Shown here in pieces: positions 19,301-26,129 of a stretch of DNA of 64,000 nucleotides; positions within the stretch are counted from its first letter, which is position 1; every line of letters begins with the position of its first letter. This DNA comes from Elusimicrobia bacterium RIFOXYA2_FULL_39_19. GTDB taxonomy: Bacteria > Elusimicrobiota > Endomicrobiia > CG1-02-37-114 > XYA2-FULL-39-19. A program made the position numbers and the translations under genes. The notes under the pieces were generated by a model, which saw only the letters and a program-made list of their open reading frames with translations, was not told where the DNA came from and searched no databases. The stretch spans positions 25,633-89,632 of the forward strand of contig MGVC01000078.1 of assembly GCA_001800285.1 (NCBI GenBank), written 5' to 3'.

Positions 19301-20296
19301 GGATGGTTCGGGAGTAGTGTATTTTCTGACTATTATTTTATCTACCCAGCCTCTTTCCGGGCCGGATATACCTTTATCAGTTCTGAAAAAATTCCACCTA
19401 AAAGCAAAAGATGTTCCCAGTGAAGAAAAATATTCCCTTTCTTCCCACGCCCTGTTGCCATAGAGATAATTTTGTATTGAACCTTCAGGAAACTGAAAGT
19501 TAAGATTGCTTGCGTTGGTATAAGGCGGAACCACGGCGCTGCCGTATGAATAGGTACTCCACTGGAATTTAATTCTTATCTGAACATTCTGGCCAAAACT
19601 AAAATCTCTTCTTAAGTATGAATTCTGATTAATATTTATCGTAGAATTACATACGGAAAAATTGCCGTCATAAACCCTGTCTTCAGCTATACTGGTAGAG
19701 CTGGCAATTCTAAACGGGGCATCCCCGCCTACTGCCCAGGGTGCGTTGATTGCGCCGGATTCCCAGTCTTCATACAAGTCAAATACCTGGCTCCTGATTG
19801 ATAAACTGGTTGTTGAAACAGCATCATCGTAATACATGAATATGTCTTTTCTGGAGTTAGCGGGAATATTCGGGATTTTTACCCAGAATTTAGTTCCTGT
19901 TGAAGACCAGATGTTCCAATTTTCATTCCAGTGAGGAATTAACGTTATACCATCAGAATCTGTAAAACGCACGGTTGTCCCTAATGCATCAAGTTTAATT
20001 TCATCAAACATTCTTTTAGTATTGGTAGTGAAAGTAATCTGGTAATCTACGAGGTTGCTTGCATTTGACAGGTTATCTATGGTAATTGTTACGCGGTATT
20101 TCCAGCTGGGATGGTACCAGTTAAGCCAGGAAGAAATTCTTAAGTCATAAGTGGTAGCTGTTGAACGGTAAAAGTAGCCATTGTTCCAGTCACTGGAAGA
20201 TGTCTCTACCCACCAAATTGCATGTAGTGGTTTAGAAATAGAAAGAAGTGCAGTGAAAATTAGTAAGGGTATTAGATATTTTTTTATGTTTTTCAT
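13307..20296 (-). CDS. Giant secreted multidomain surface protein with FlgD-like C-terminal domain
   Basis: A 2329-residue protein with a signal peptide (about 1-26). About 58-165 is a DUF2341-type domain (WKYRVTITIDN, MYYDDA). About 170-330 is lectin/MAM-like sandwich (YEDWESG). Several fibronectin-III-like repeats follow to about 880. About 1040-1330 is a Ycf48/BNR-like propeller with repeats such as NTGWAVGDKGTIKKTGNGG and NIGFTVGSSGSIYKTVDAG. Repeated Ig-like modules at about 1380-2000 carry VPMLSFTMRTD-type starts. More FN3 precedes a FlgD/T9SS-type C-terminal domain (about 2230-2329; NYPNPFDSRY, FWDGTNDNGEKVAQGMYI). It is likely an exported adhesin or sheath component. It heads the operon with PorV-TPR and FliF-FliG. 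Confidence 0.88.
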   Translation of the reverse strand: MKNIKKYLIPLLIFTALLSISKPLHAIWWVETSSSDWNNGYFYRSTATTYDLRISSWLNWYHPSWKYRVTITIDNLSNASNLVDYQITFTTNTKRMFDEIKLDALGTTVRFTDSDGITLIPHWNENWNIWSSTGTKFWVKIPNIPANSRKDIFMYYDDAVSTTSLSIRSQVFDLYEDWESGAINAPWAVGGDAPFRIASSTSIAEDRVYDGNFSVCNSTININQNSYLRRDFSFGQNVQIRIKFQWSTYSYGSAVVPPYTNASNLNFQFPEGSIQNYLYGNRAWEEREYFSSLGTSFAFRWNFFRTDKGISGPERGWVDKIIVRKYTTPEPSVAPSVTEESKTDYYTFAEYYSDVVTTLGENTDVIITSWTYSGSVDVYVRARNEIFGIIESTPAWVQLSFSGDNPAALGKYLQYKIVFTGPGNNTPVLNDISIQYNSPPARPTEFFGTAISTFAIMWQWKDNASAFISTNSYVYRIYSSSREYPSGGYLTNATTSVGLITELTGEVTYWIETGLIANRAYSRFVVAANEVGGNAGTRMDSLLLATTKYTQAVPPAVNAEYFIDEITDPAKSAESVPWYVKATTGIYYQDKYLRSYSSHTVIPTGNFTSNVSSGPGKVEYYHIWWGTSSTHIWASSSAASPDEIVWGSGGSYQLNTSTYADLGVGGSIPSGTVLIKKPDILLPATLNRDDWYFHCASFNGDNEISTSVVLGPFLFNGSPAPITDIDAAPSITREGEVKLTWTAPTADATLNNVTSGRIKIKYSNTLILNDTVYEASPGVTITTGSIPAGTRLTWNLTGLNPGQPYCFAIKTEDSSQNTSEFTVYAVTAAAKVSKLVVTSVAPQTFYASRDHSSYAAITLQAQDINNNPLMLDQDSVVYLYTDSIKGYFSKDLIDWTPSPGSIQIFRGENQKQFYYSDESAGTPSITCDETPSFNWSVGLASVTVIPGLATGFRITHSGSARIQLDSVLGTVEAIDEFGNRANSYLGNIISTATPGEQRMNPSTNTFTSEDLGLKNIVLSNNYIAGPAYARVEEVTDENLKDVCFFNANTGWAVGDKGTIKKTGNGGTSWISQVYGTTTARGFSGVYISPVTQSIALAVGKGGLISRTTDAGMSWQEQASGTTEDLNAIFMIDSNIGFIAGKNGTLKKTINGGTSWINSNTGISGTPELTSLYIIGSSSVGWVTGKGGVIYKTTDNGANWVDSSALLPSLGVKDLNAIRFMDSDTNIGFTVGSSGSIYKTVDAGANWSAQASSTTVTLYDIDFNDLNTGLAAGANGVILKTANAGANWSVYSSSKTFYAADFTNAGFALGAEGYILKTEDQGGSWTKFAMSGVSDPLYWNGTVLTPVSATTRPIIQGKQNQDICLFAVRTMYGGQASWTNMTIQKTGTATDDAVAAVKLYRDNGDRVFNKNSDTFKGQGSFTSGAVNLTFSAETVTETTGYYYIVYDVSYTAKVGDSLGLTIPQDAFTIIPGGIPFARNNLPNVFAPATIVQSSTTVLLTYNDLSSDYALGGVSSESVKQGAKDVPMLSFTMRTDAFGTQTNWRSIKIIRTGLNTVDDDISRINIYHDDIRSDYLIGTGTFAASNALISIDTQTITNTSKLFYVTVDVSPNSKYSSLTQNATLGLSLLSTTDYIKLINLLGEEGSDGISPSGDTVASSQIKINQARNTVTCEQVSLAVPEIYQSETKPFLEFKVSIDSNTTPWQQLKVDRTGDSEDSDVAAISVYRDADNNASFDIRIDTFMGTGVFINGSAVINFSNTEVISKSLPEYQLYYVTLTMSKRAAINKELSIRVADNTSVKLGNDVDKVATGNFPIVSSTATIKDFPDTINPVMNEIPMLDARIDEINVGVLKMQLTAYCDAFWQSIRMSHLGTSDYNAVKQIKICKDTNGNGKFDSATDLVISTGVYDSLGNALIQFPDSSNFDTTDRNLLRYTSSTLIVDATQAFFIVYDLNADANPDRTLGLGVAYTGFSYNLPNSGYNFGFKTTKTFPLLDKRTPLVPVITLFIDNPMPQEIEGNTRYYMNTQYGFSFNWYSLVNTGVADIGEFRYGISSYNLTSSTDTPDVIDWRSITTQNVDFSNINLEHNKVYYLWVEAINASNTTFKRRKSIEFKIDVTVPPSPEAPTSNIRHAALEVSDASMYTSYLVAWSSVTDLESGLLYFELQKRLDTSPIWVTISSSIAPAQNIYQITDSEDGRFYYYRVRAQNFTGSWGSYSDASQSIYLSLPEDNISQIANYPNPFDSRYKNTTITYVLKNDYEVTIRIFDLFGNIIKTAKYPRFANPGGIQGVNNIFWDGTNDNGEKVAQGMYIMMVEVKTENKSIRKNWKIGVIH

Positions 20297-20341
20297 TCTT
20301 TTAAATATTTTAAATTATTAAAAGAATTAATATATACTATA

Positions 20342-20370
20342 ATAATACCCTTTTTTTGGCTTAAAGTCAA
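20342..20370 (-). promoter_or_regulatory. Sigma70 promoter for the giant protein/PorV-TPR/FliF-FliG unit
   Basis: Minus-strand TTGACT (20370-20365) and TATTAT (20347-20342) are 17 bases apart, about 45 bases before the start at 20296. The first base of the -35 box is also the first base of the IS target duplication, so the insertion replaced everything further upstream. Confidence 0.75.
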
Positions 20371-20386
20371 TAATTTTGTTGTTTTT
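20370..20386. repeat. 17-bp target-site duplication, left copy
   Basis: ATAATTTTGTTGTTTTT occurs here and again at 21882-21898, directly flanking the insertion sequence. Long target duplications are characteristic of the IS1202-like group. Confidence 0.8.
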
Positions 20387-20455
20387 GTCATTTAAAATTG
20401 AAAAGTGGACACTTTTTCAATGATTTAAAGTTGAAAAGTGGACACCCCTTTTTAG

Positions 20456-20569
20456 GCAAATTACCTTTGCTTAAACCTAAACGATTCTTTTATCGTTTAG
20501 GCACGCATAGTCCCCTTTCAAGGGGACGTTCCGATGTTGTTTCGGAATGCGGAAAGGGGTTGTTATAAT
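20456..20569 (+). promoter_or_regulatory. Hairpin-rich leader and -10 box of the transposase
   Basis: Four consecutive hairpins precede the transposase: GCAAA/TTTGC (20456-20470), CCTAAACGAT/ATCGTTTAGG (20476-20501), GTCCCCTT/AAGGGGAC (20510-20527) and TTCCGA/TCGGAA (20529-20547). TATAAT follows at 20564-20569, and AGGAGG at 20580-20585 lies 9 bases before the ATG. Such leaders often keep read-through transcription from raising transposase levels; that role is inferred. Confidence 0.55.
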
Positions 20570-20594
20570 CTAAAGAAAAAGGAGGATTTAGATT

Positions 20595-21854
20595 ATGACA
20601 CAAATACACAAAAGATTTACAGATGAGCAGATCAAGAATCTCGTAGAACGGTATTTAAAAAAGGAAATTGAAAGAAAGTATATCCAGGAAATTCTTGGAA
20701 TAGGCAAATCAAGATTCTTTAAATTAGTGGCCGAATACAAAAAATGTCCGGACAAATTCTCGATAAAATATGAAAGAGCTACAAGTACGAAAATACCTCA
20801 AGACATAGAACATAATATCATTAAGGAACTCAATATCGAAAAAAAGCTTATTGAAGACAAAAATGTCCCATTAAAATCATACAACTATAGCTACATCAAG
20901 GACCGTCTGAAAAATGATTATCACCAGGAGATATCTTTGCCTACAATCATTGACCGGGCTAAAAAGAACGACTTTTATCTTAACAGACCTAAAAGAAAGG
21001 CTCATGACAGAGAAGTATTAACCAATTATGCCGGTGAACTTATCCAGCATGATTCGTCACATCATCAATGGAGTCCTTACGCCTCAGAAAAATGGTATTT
21101 GATAACTTCCTTAGACGATTACAGCAGGTTCATGCTGCATGCCAGCCTTGTTAAACATGAAACTTCCTGGAACCACATCCTTGCCATGGAATCCATATTC
21201 CTGAAATATGGATTACCTTATTCTTTTTATGTAGATTCCCATTCAATTTTCAGATTCGTTCAAGGCAGGGATTCCGTATGGCGGGAACATATCAAGCTCA
21301 CTGACCAGGCCAATCCTCAATGGAAGCAGGTTTTAACTGATTGCAATGTGAAAATTATTTATGCTTTGTCCCCTCAAGCTAAAGGAAAGATTGAGCGTCC
21401 TTATGGATGGCTGCAGGATAGAATTGTCAGAACCTGCGCCAGGGAAAATGTTTCAGATATTAAACAAGCCCAAAACATCTTGAATCATGAAATTCACCGG
21501 TATAATTACCGGCAGGTACACAGCACTACCCTAGAAGTGCCGTATTTCAGATTTAAAAAAGCTTTAAGTGAAAATAAAACATTGTTCAGGGACTTCAGCC
21601 TGAAACAGCCGTTTGTTTCATCTAAGGATATCTTCTGCTTAAGATTTCAAAGAACTACTGATGCCTATAGAAAAATATGTTTTAATGACTTGTCTTTAAG
21701 AATTAATGCTGACCCTCACAAAGATATTGAATTACGTATTTCACCCGTAAATAACACCGTTTCAGAAGTCAGGTGTTGGTTCCAAAATAAGCTTATTGAT
21801 GTCCTTAAAATCAAAAATATTGATTTAGATTTGGTGTCCACTTTTCATCTTTAA
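20595..21854 (+). CDS. DDE transposase of IS1202/ISNCY-like element
   Basis: A 419-residue transposase. The N-terminus (about 1-60) looks like a helix-turn-helix (IGKSRFFKLVAEYKK). The catalytic core shows Asp in IQHDSSHHQW, Asp in YVDSHSIFRFV, and Glu in SPQAKGKIERPYGWLQDR, the signature spacing of IS1202-like enzymes. It cuts and joins the element ends containing TGAAAAGTGGACAC. The frame is intact, with a strong Shine-Dalgarno. It is one of only four plus-strand genes and is not functionally related to its neighbours. Confidence 0.9.
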   Translation: MTQIHKRFTDEQIKNLVERYLKKEIERKYIQEILGIGKSRFFKLVAEYKKCPDKFSIKYERATSTKIPQDIEHNIIKELNIEKKLIEDKNVPLKSYNYSYIKDRLKNDYHQEISLPTIIDRAKKNDFYLNRPKRKAHDREVLTNYAGELIQHDSSHHQWSPYASEKWYLITSLDDYSRFMLHASLVKHETSWNHILAMESIFLKYGLPYSFYVDSHSIFRFVQGRDSVWREHIKLTDQANPQWKQVLTDCNVKIIYALSPQAKGKIERPYGWLQDRIVRTCARENVSDIKQAQNILNHEIHRYNYRQVHSTTLEVPYFRFKKALSENKTLFRDFSLKQPFVSSKDIFCLRFQRTTDAYRKICFNDLSLRINADPHKDIELRISPVNNTVSEVRCWFQNKLIDVLKIKNIDLDLVSTFHL

Positions 21855-21881
21855 AGTGTCCACTTTTCAATTTTCGCTAAC

Positions 21882-21898
21882 ATAATTTTGTTGTTTTT
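21882..21898. repeat. 17-bp target-site duplication, right copy
   Basis: Exact match of 20370-20386. The duplication lies in the intergenic gap just after the stop of the response regulator at 21917, so no gene was broken. Confidence 0.8.
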
Positions 21899-21916
21899 TA
21901 TGGTTTCTGGGTTAAT

Positions 21917-22279
21917 TTAGATAAATCTGCTTATTTTCTCAAGAAAGGTTTTTACATCAAAGGGTTTTGGCAGGTAATCATCTATACCAAGTGAAAATAT
22001 TTCTTTTCTCATTTTTGGTGAGTCATAACCGGTAATAACCATAACTATAGTGTTTTTTAACCGCGGATTTGAACGGACATATTTGCAGATATCAAAACCG
22101 GATATATTGGGCATCATCAAATCCATGATTATAATATCCGGTGATTCTTTTGGTATTTCCAGCACGGCAATTGATGAAGATGAAAAAAACCTTGCTTCAA
22201 TATTCTTCATCATAAAAACATCTTTTATAAGCAATGCCACGTCCGGATCATCTTCTATTACAAATATTTTCTTGTTCAT
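21917..22279 (-). CDS. Single-domain response regulator
   Basis: A 120-residue receiver domain with no output domain. The acidic pair EDD (FVIEDDPDV), the phospho-acceptor Asp in IIIMDLMMPNISG, the Thr in MVITGYD and the Lys in LPKPFD are all present. It starts nine bases after the sensor kinase at 22289 and is surely its partner. With no DNA-binding domain, it probably signals by protein contact or as a phosphorelay intermediate. Confidence 0.92.
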   Translation of the reverse strand: MNKKIFVIEDDPDVALLIKDVFMMKNIEARFFSSSSIAVLEIPKESPDIIIMDLMMPNISGFDICKYVRSNPRLKNTIVMVITGYDSPKMRKEIFSLGIDDYLPKPFDVKTFLEKISRFI

Positions 22280-22288
22280 TTTTTACGG

Positions 22289-23704
22289 TTAGACTGCTGG
22301 AAGAATTACTATAAACTCTGCGCCTTTTCCTTCACCTTCGCTCCTTGCTACAATTGAACCATTGTGTTTCTGAATAATTCCGTAACTTACCGTTAAACCC
22401 AGGCCGGTGCCCTTACCAATGTCTTTCGTAGTAAAAAACGGGTCAAATACATGCCCAACATTTTCTTTTTTTATACCAATACCGCTGTCTTTGAAAGATA
22501 CCATTAAATTATTTTTATCCAGAGCTGCGGTGATTATCAGCCTGCCGCCGCCGCGCGGAGCCATGGCGTGTATTGAATTACTGACGATGTTCAAGAATAC
22601 CTGCTGAACATGGCTTGCAGATATTTTTATATTTGGCAGGTTTTTGGGAACATTTTTTATAACTTCAATATTCGAGGACCTCATTTCAGTTTCACAAAAA
22701 TTCAAAGTTTCAATAATCAACATTTCAATATTTGCCGGCTGGAAAACATAATTTTTTTCACGGGCAAAATCAAGCAGGGCTCTTACAATTTTTCTGCAGC
22801 GCTGGGCTGCCTGCTCTATTCTTTGAAGGTGCGACACACTGGGGTCATCCTTGGGAAGCTTTTCCAGCAATAACTGTGCCTGCCCCAATACCCCTGTCAG
22901 CGGATTATTGATTTCGTGTGCCACTCCTCCTGCCAGCTGTCCTATGCTTGACATGCGGTCCATTTGAACAATCTGTAACTGCAGTTTTCTTAAATTGTCA
23001 ACCATCTTATTAAAACTTTCAGCCAATTTTCCCATTTCGTTTGTAGGGGTTACCGTTATTCTGTAGTCAAGATTTCCTTCACCTATTACTTTTGTGCCTT
23101 CAATCAATGCTTTTAAAGGGTTCCATATAGAAGTAAACGTAATCACACCAAGTAATATGCCGACGAATATAGCTACGGCGCCAAAAGAAGCAGATATGAT
23201 AAGGTTTCTCTTGCTTATTGTTTTTACTGTTTCTTCATAGTTACTTAATAACGTGTAATGGTTATCAATAACAATTACAAGTTTTTCCTGCAGGTTTTTT
23301 TCGTCGGAAAGAATTGAGTTTTCATAAACACCGAATCTTTTTTCTCTTTGCGCTGAAAATATTTCATTACAGGCTTTGAGGTATAAGAGGTAGCGGCTGT
23401 TTATGTCTGTTTTATCAGGGCCTTCCGGTATTTTTTTTATTTTTGACTGAATGGTTTCGGTTTGTTCTATGAATTTATCTTTTTCTGTTGAATCGTTTAG
23501 AATGATGAAGTAACTGATGCTTTTTGTCTGTCGTTCAAAGGAAAGGTTTATTTCCCGCCAGAGAGTAAGTGTTTCAGAAATAGCAAGGCTTTTATCAAGA
23601 AGGGTTTTAGACTGCTGCGTATAGGAAACGAACATAACACTGATTGACAAAACCAGCGACACAAGTACACCAAACGCGATGAATAGCCGTATTTTTATTG
23701 ACAT
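22289..23704 (-). CDS. Membrane sensor histidine kinase (HAMP-HisKA-HATPase)
   Basis: A 471-residue kinase. Two membrane helices (about 5-28 and 168-192) bracket a mostly helical periplasmic sensor of about 135 residues. A HAMP linker follows (NPLKALIEGTKVIGEGNLDY). The dimerization/phosphoacceptor motif GGVAHEINNPLTG has its His at about 263. The ATPase domain has N-box NIVSNSIHAM, DSGIGI, FDPFFTTK and GKGTGLGLTV. It responds to an unknown envelope signal. It sits between a small CTD secreted protein (24 bases upstream) and its response regulator. Confidence 0.94.
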   Translation of the reverse strand: MSIKIRLFIAFGVLVSLVLSISVMFVSYTQQSKTLLDKSLAISETLTLWREINLSFERQTKSISYFIILNDSTEKDKFIEQTETIQSKIKKIPEGPDKTDINSRYLLYLKACNEIFSAQREKRFGVYENSILSDEKNLQEKLVIVIDNHYTLLSNYEETVKTISKRNLIISASFGAVAIFVGILLGVITFTSIWNPLKALIEGTKVIGEGNLDYRITVTPTNEMGKLAESFNKMVDNLRKLQLQIVQMDRMSSIGQLAGGVAHEINNPLTGVLGQAQLLLEKLPKDDPSVSHLQRIEQAAQRCRKIVRALLDFAREKNYVFQPANIEMLIIETLNFCETEMRSSNIEVIKNVPKNLPNIKISASHVQQVFLNIVSNSIHAMAPRGGGRLIITAALDKNNLMVSFKDSGIGIKKENVGHVFDPFFTTKDIGKGTGLGLTVSYGIIQKHNGSIVARSEGEGKGAEFIVILPAV

Positions 23705-23728
23705 GCCAAATTTAAAATATCCGTCTTT

Positions 23729-24127
23729 CTATTGTGCTACTATTATGGTTCCGTTATAAACTTTGTTTTTTGCTTCCATTACGTAAAGATAAACACCAGG
23801 GTTTACGCGGGATCCTGCAGAATCCAAGCAATTCCATTTGAAACACCAGTCAAAACTGTTTGCTTTAGGCGTTCTTTCATAAGAATCAATTTCCCTTATA
23901 TTACGCCCGTCTATAGTGTAAATTTTTACCCGTACATTTTCATATTGCGGGTCAGAAAATTCAAATATCACGCAATTATTATCATTCGTTCCGTAGTAAG
24001 GTGTTACTATTTTAGGATACACCTTTTTAAGCTGCAAGTCAAACTCATCCGAGAAGCAGTTAGTACTATTGTGCACATAAACCAACATAACTGTCAGTAC
24101 CGCAAAAAACCATAAAACTCTTTTCAT
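23729..24127 (-). CDS. Small secreted protein consisting mainly of a FlgD-like C-terminal domain
   Basis: A 132-residue protein with signal peptide (about 1-26) followed by one Ig-like sorting-type domain: KIVTPYYGTNDN, VRVKIYTIDGRNIREI, NPGVYLYVMEAKNKVYNGTIIVAQ. It closely resembles the last 90 residues of the FN3 protein encoded at 26130-29168 (KIITPNNDGQND, IFDMNGQLVKEID, VFNGTIVVAR). A CTD without cargo is odd. It could be a remnant of a larger gene, a decoy, or a sensed ligand, since it directly precedes the sensor kinase in the same probable operon. A GGGGGGAG box lies seven bases before the start. Confidence 0.75.
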   Translation of the reverse strand: MKRVLWFFAVLTVMLVYVHNSTNCFSDEFDLQLKKVYPKIVTPYYGTNDNNCVIFEFSDPQYENVRVKIYTIDGRNIREIDSYERTPKANSFDWCFKWNCLDSAGSRVNPGVYLYVMEAKNKVYNGTIIVAQ

Positions 24128-24188
24128 TTTACTCCCCCCATTATTTTATTTTTGTTTTTTTACTGCCTATTAACTTCCTTTATTGATA

Positions 24189-24206
24189 AACACTGATATC
24201 AGTGTT
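24189..24206. promoter_or_regulatory. Perfect 18-bp palindrome
   Basis: AACACTGATATCAGTGTT reads identically on both strands, 62 bases before the CTD-protein start. It has the form of a homodimeric repressor operator or short hairpin. Confidence 0.45.
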
Positions 24207-24209
24207 AAC

Positions 24210-24276
24210 GTGATTAATCGTTAAGTAATTAACAGTTTATTTTTCTAACCACTTAACAACTTAATCACTTATCCAC
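24210..24276 (-). repeat. Octamer-repeat array with inverted partner
   Basis: On the minus strand four 8-nt units begin 7 bases after the stop at 24284: GTGGATAA, GTGATTAA, GTTGTTAA, GTGGTTAG. A related plus-strand run at 24210-24233 (GTGATTAA, TCGTTAAG, TAATTAAC) can pair with them. It belongs to the same family as the arrays at 5748-5779 and 59784-59815. Confidence 0.7.
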
Positions 24277-24283
24277 CGACTTC

Positions 24284-25969
24284 TTATTTGCCTATCGCAT
24301 CCAGTTCTTTCTGCGCTTCAGACACATCAATACCGAACTGTTCATATCTGCTTATAATTTTCTTTAACAGGTCTGACTGCGTTTTCTGGTCTATCCCTTT
24401 TGCAACCATCTTTCTGTAGTATGTTAAGCTGTCAGTATACATTCTGCCCTGGTTTTTCTGTTCTTCAAGCAGGATCTTGTATTCGCCCTGAGCAGAAGAA
24501 GTATCAATCTTTTTGTCTTTAAATCTGACAACAATCTGTTTTATCTTTTCAACACGGTCATTAAATATAAGCTTATCTGCTGTTTTTCTGTAAGTATTAT
24601 ATTCACCCAGATACTGTCTTTCCGGATTGTCGGAAGATACCGGTGCAAGTTCTTTGGATGCAGACGGTTTGCCGGTTTCTTTTGTCTCTTTTGACGGCTT
24701 CTGTTCCGCCGGAACGGGTATAACTGGTATCGGCCTCTTAAGCAGTTCTTCCAGCTGGTCTTTAAGCTTTTCAATTTCAACTTTTGCAATTTCAAGTTCT
24801 CTGTTTGTGGTTTCAAGTACTTTGTTAGTAGTATCAAGTTCTTTACTGGCCTTATCAAGCTGTTTGCTCTTTTCGTCCAATTTCTGTTCTGTTTCAATTC
24901 TGACTTTCTGTTCTTTTGCATAAGCCATTTGCAGTTCCGCATCAAGGCTGTCGTGGAGCACCGGCCCGAATTTCAGAACCATGGATACTTTATGGTTGCC
25001 CATGGTGTTTTTTATTCCGCTAAACGGATATTCTATGGCATAATCAAACTGTATTCCTTCGGTTTTAAAACCTACACCTACCGCCAGATTCATAAGTTCT
25101 CTGCTTCCAAATACAATTCCGGACCTGAGGCCCATGCCGAAAGGCAAGTATTTTTCTCCGGAAACAGCAATTTTATAATCACTGATTTTATTAGTCTGTT
25201 TAGTCATATAATCCAGGCCTAGGGCATAGCTTTTACCGGTATGGGCAAAACCAATATTGTAAACTGCCGGCAATTTTGATTCCACTGTATCGTCCAGGGC
25301 AATATTCGGCTGGGTAATATTCTGAATCATAAACGCTACTTTATAGTTTGAAAAAATTGAATACTTCATTCCAAAATCCACTGTTGACGCTGTTTTAGTA
25401 AAACCATATTTATCAAACAAAGCGTCTGCTCTGGCAGTACCTGTTTCAAGGGAAGAGGCGATACCGTCATTGTTTAGCGTATCGTAAGTGTACGTATCTT
25501 CACCGTAACCAATAGACAATGTTTTCAGATTAAAACCAACATCGAGTTTTCTCACGCCGCCTATAGTAAAGTTCTTGCCGTAGGAAAGAATAAATGTGCT
25601 TTCCTTATAGAGATTATCAGCATTAAAGTTCAGCACGGAAACACCGATGGTGCCAAAGTCACGTTTTATCCTAAGCGGCTGGGCTATGCCCACAAAGGAA
25701 TAGCTTAAATTTGATTTATCCCACAAACCCATATACATCTGGGAATACTGAGCGGTGAATTCACCTCTTGGAATAAGAGACAATCCTGCGGGGTTATAGT
25801 ACACCGCATAGATATCATCAGCCAGGGCCGTATAAGCCCCGCCCAGGCCTGCCGGCCTGGCGCCGATGGCTATGGGCTCAAAGGCCGCATAGCTTACAGC
25901 GGTCATTATAAAACTGACCGTTAACATTAAAATTACGTTGATGCAGATTCTTAAGTGTTTTGCATTCAT
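24284..25969 (-). CDS. PorV/PorQ-like barrel with coiled-coil C-terminus
   Basis: A 561-residue protein. The start at 25969 is chosen because GGAGG lies 8 bases ahead and a good signal peptide follows (VILMLTVSFIMTAVSYA). The longer open frame upstream only translates a hairpin repeat. The barrel (about 30-330) has GARPAGLGGAYTALADD and YAVYYNPAGL, the classic PorV/UPF0164 hallmark. About 340-400 is a coiled coil of near-perfect repeats (LDKASKELDTTNK, LETTNRELE), followed by a Pro-rich linker and a helical C-domain. It is placed directly downstream of the FN3-CTD protein, so it may be that protein's outer-membrane partner. Confidence 0.82.
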   Translation of the reverse strand: MNAKHLRICINVILMLTVSFIMTAVSYAAFEPIAIGARPAGLGGAYTALADDIYAVYYNPAGLSLIPRGEFTAQYSQMYMGLWDKSNLSYSFVGIAQPLRIKRDFGTIGVSVLNFNADNLYKESTFILSYGKNFTIGGVRKLDVGFNLKTLSIGYGEDTYTYDTLNNDGIASSLETGTARADALFDKYGFTKTASTVDFGMKYSIFSNYKVAFMIQNITQPNIALDDTVESKLPAVYNIGFAHTGKSYALGLDYMTKQTNKISDYKIAVSGEKYLPFGMGLRSGIVFGSRELMNLAVGVGFKTEGIQFDYAIEYPFSGIKNTMGNHKVSMVLKFGPVLHDSLDAELQMAYAKEQKVRIETEQKLDEKSKQLDKASKELDTTNKVLETTNRELEIAKVEIEKLKDQLEELLKRPIPVIPVPAEQKPSKETKETGKPSASKELAPVSSDNPERQYLGEYNTYRKTADKLIFNDRVEKIKQIVVRFKDKKIDTSSAQGEYKILLEEQKNQGRMYTDSLTYYRKMVAKGIDQKTQSDLLKKIISRYEQFGIDVSEAQKELDAIGK

Positions 25970-26011
25970 TGAAGTGCCCTCCGTAAAGGCTGATAATAAT
26001 TTATAATTGCG

Positions 26012-26071
26012 TGCGGGAAGCACGTAAAGCATAACTTTACCCCCGTAAAGGCAGACTTCCGTGCTCCCGCA
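26012..26071 (-). repeat. ACGGGGGTA-loop hairpin repeat, copy 7
   Basis: An outer stem pairs TGCGGGAGCACG with CGTGCTTCCCGCA (one bulge). The inner hairpin is CTTTAC-GGGG-GTAAAG, as in the cluster at 29223-29657. It lies in the leader of the PorV gene starting at 25969; the ribosome-binding site there (CTTTACGGAGGG) echoes the loop sequence. Confidence 0.65.
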
Positions 26072-26129
26072 GGATATTTTTTCTATTAAACAATTAAAAA
26101 ACAATTTTATTCTTTTCATATTTTTACCC

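Larger units (their letters stand above)
20387..21881 (+). mobile_element. IS1202/ISNCY-like insertion sequence, apparently complete
   Basis: A 1495-bp element bounded by 17-bp direct repeats. Its ends are inverted repeats: left GTCATTTAAAATTGAAAAGT and right (complement) GTTAGCGAAAATTGAAAAGT, both continuing GGACACTTT. Each end carries a second inner copy of TGAAAAGTGGACACC, giving four transposase-binding-like sites. It holds one intact DDE transposase. Matching ends, intact gene and perfect duplication suggest a recent insertion. Confidence 0.85.

Noticed and set aside
25970..26119. Fifty-codon N-terminal extension of the PorV-like gene
   Set aside because: It translates hairpin copy 7; the ATG at 25969 has GGAGG and a signal peptide.
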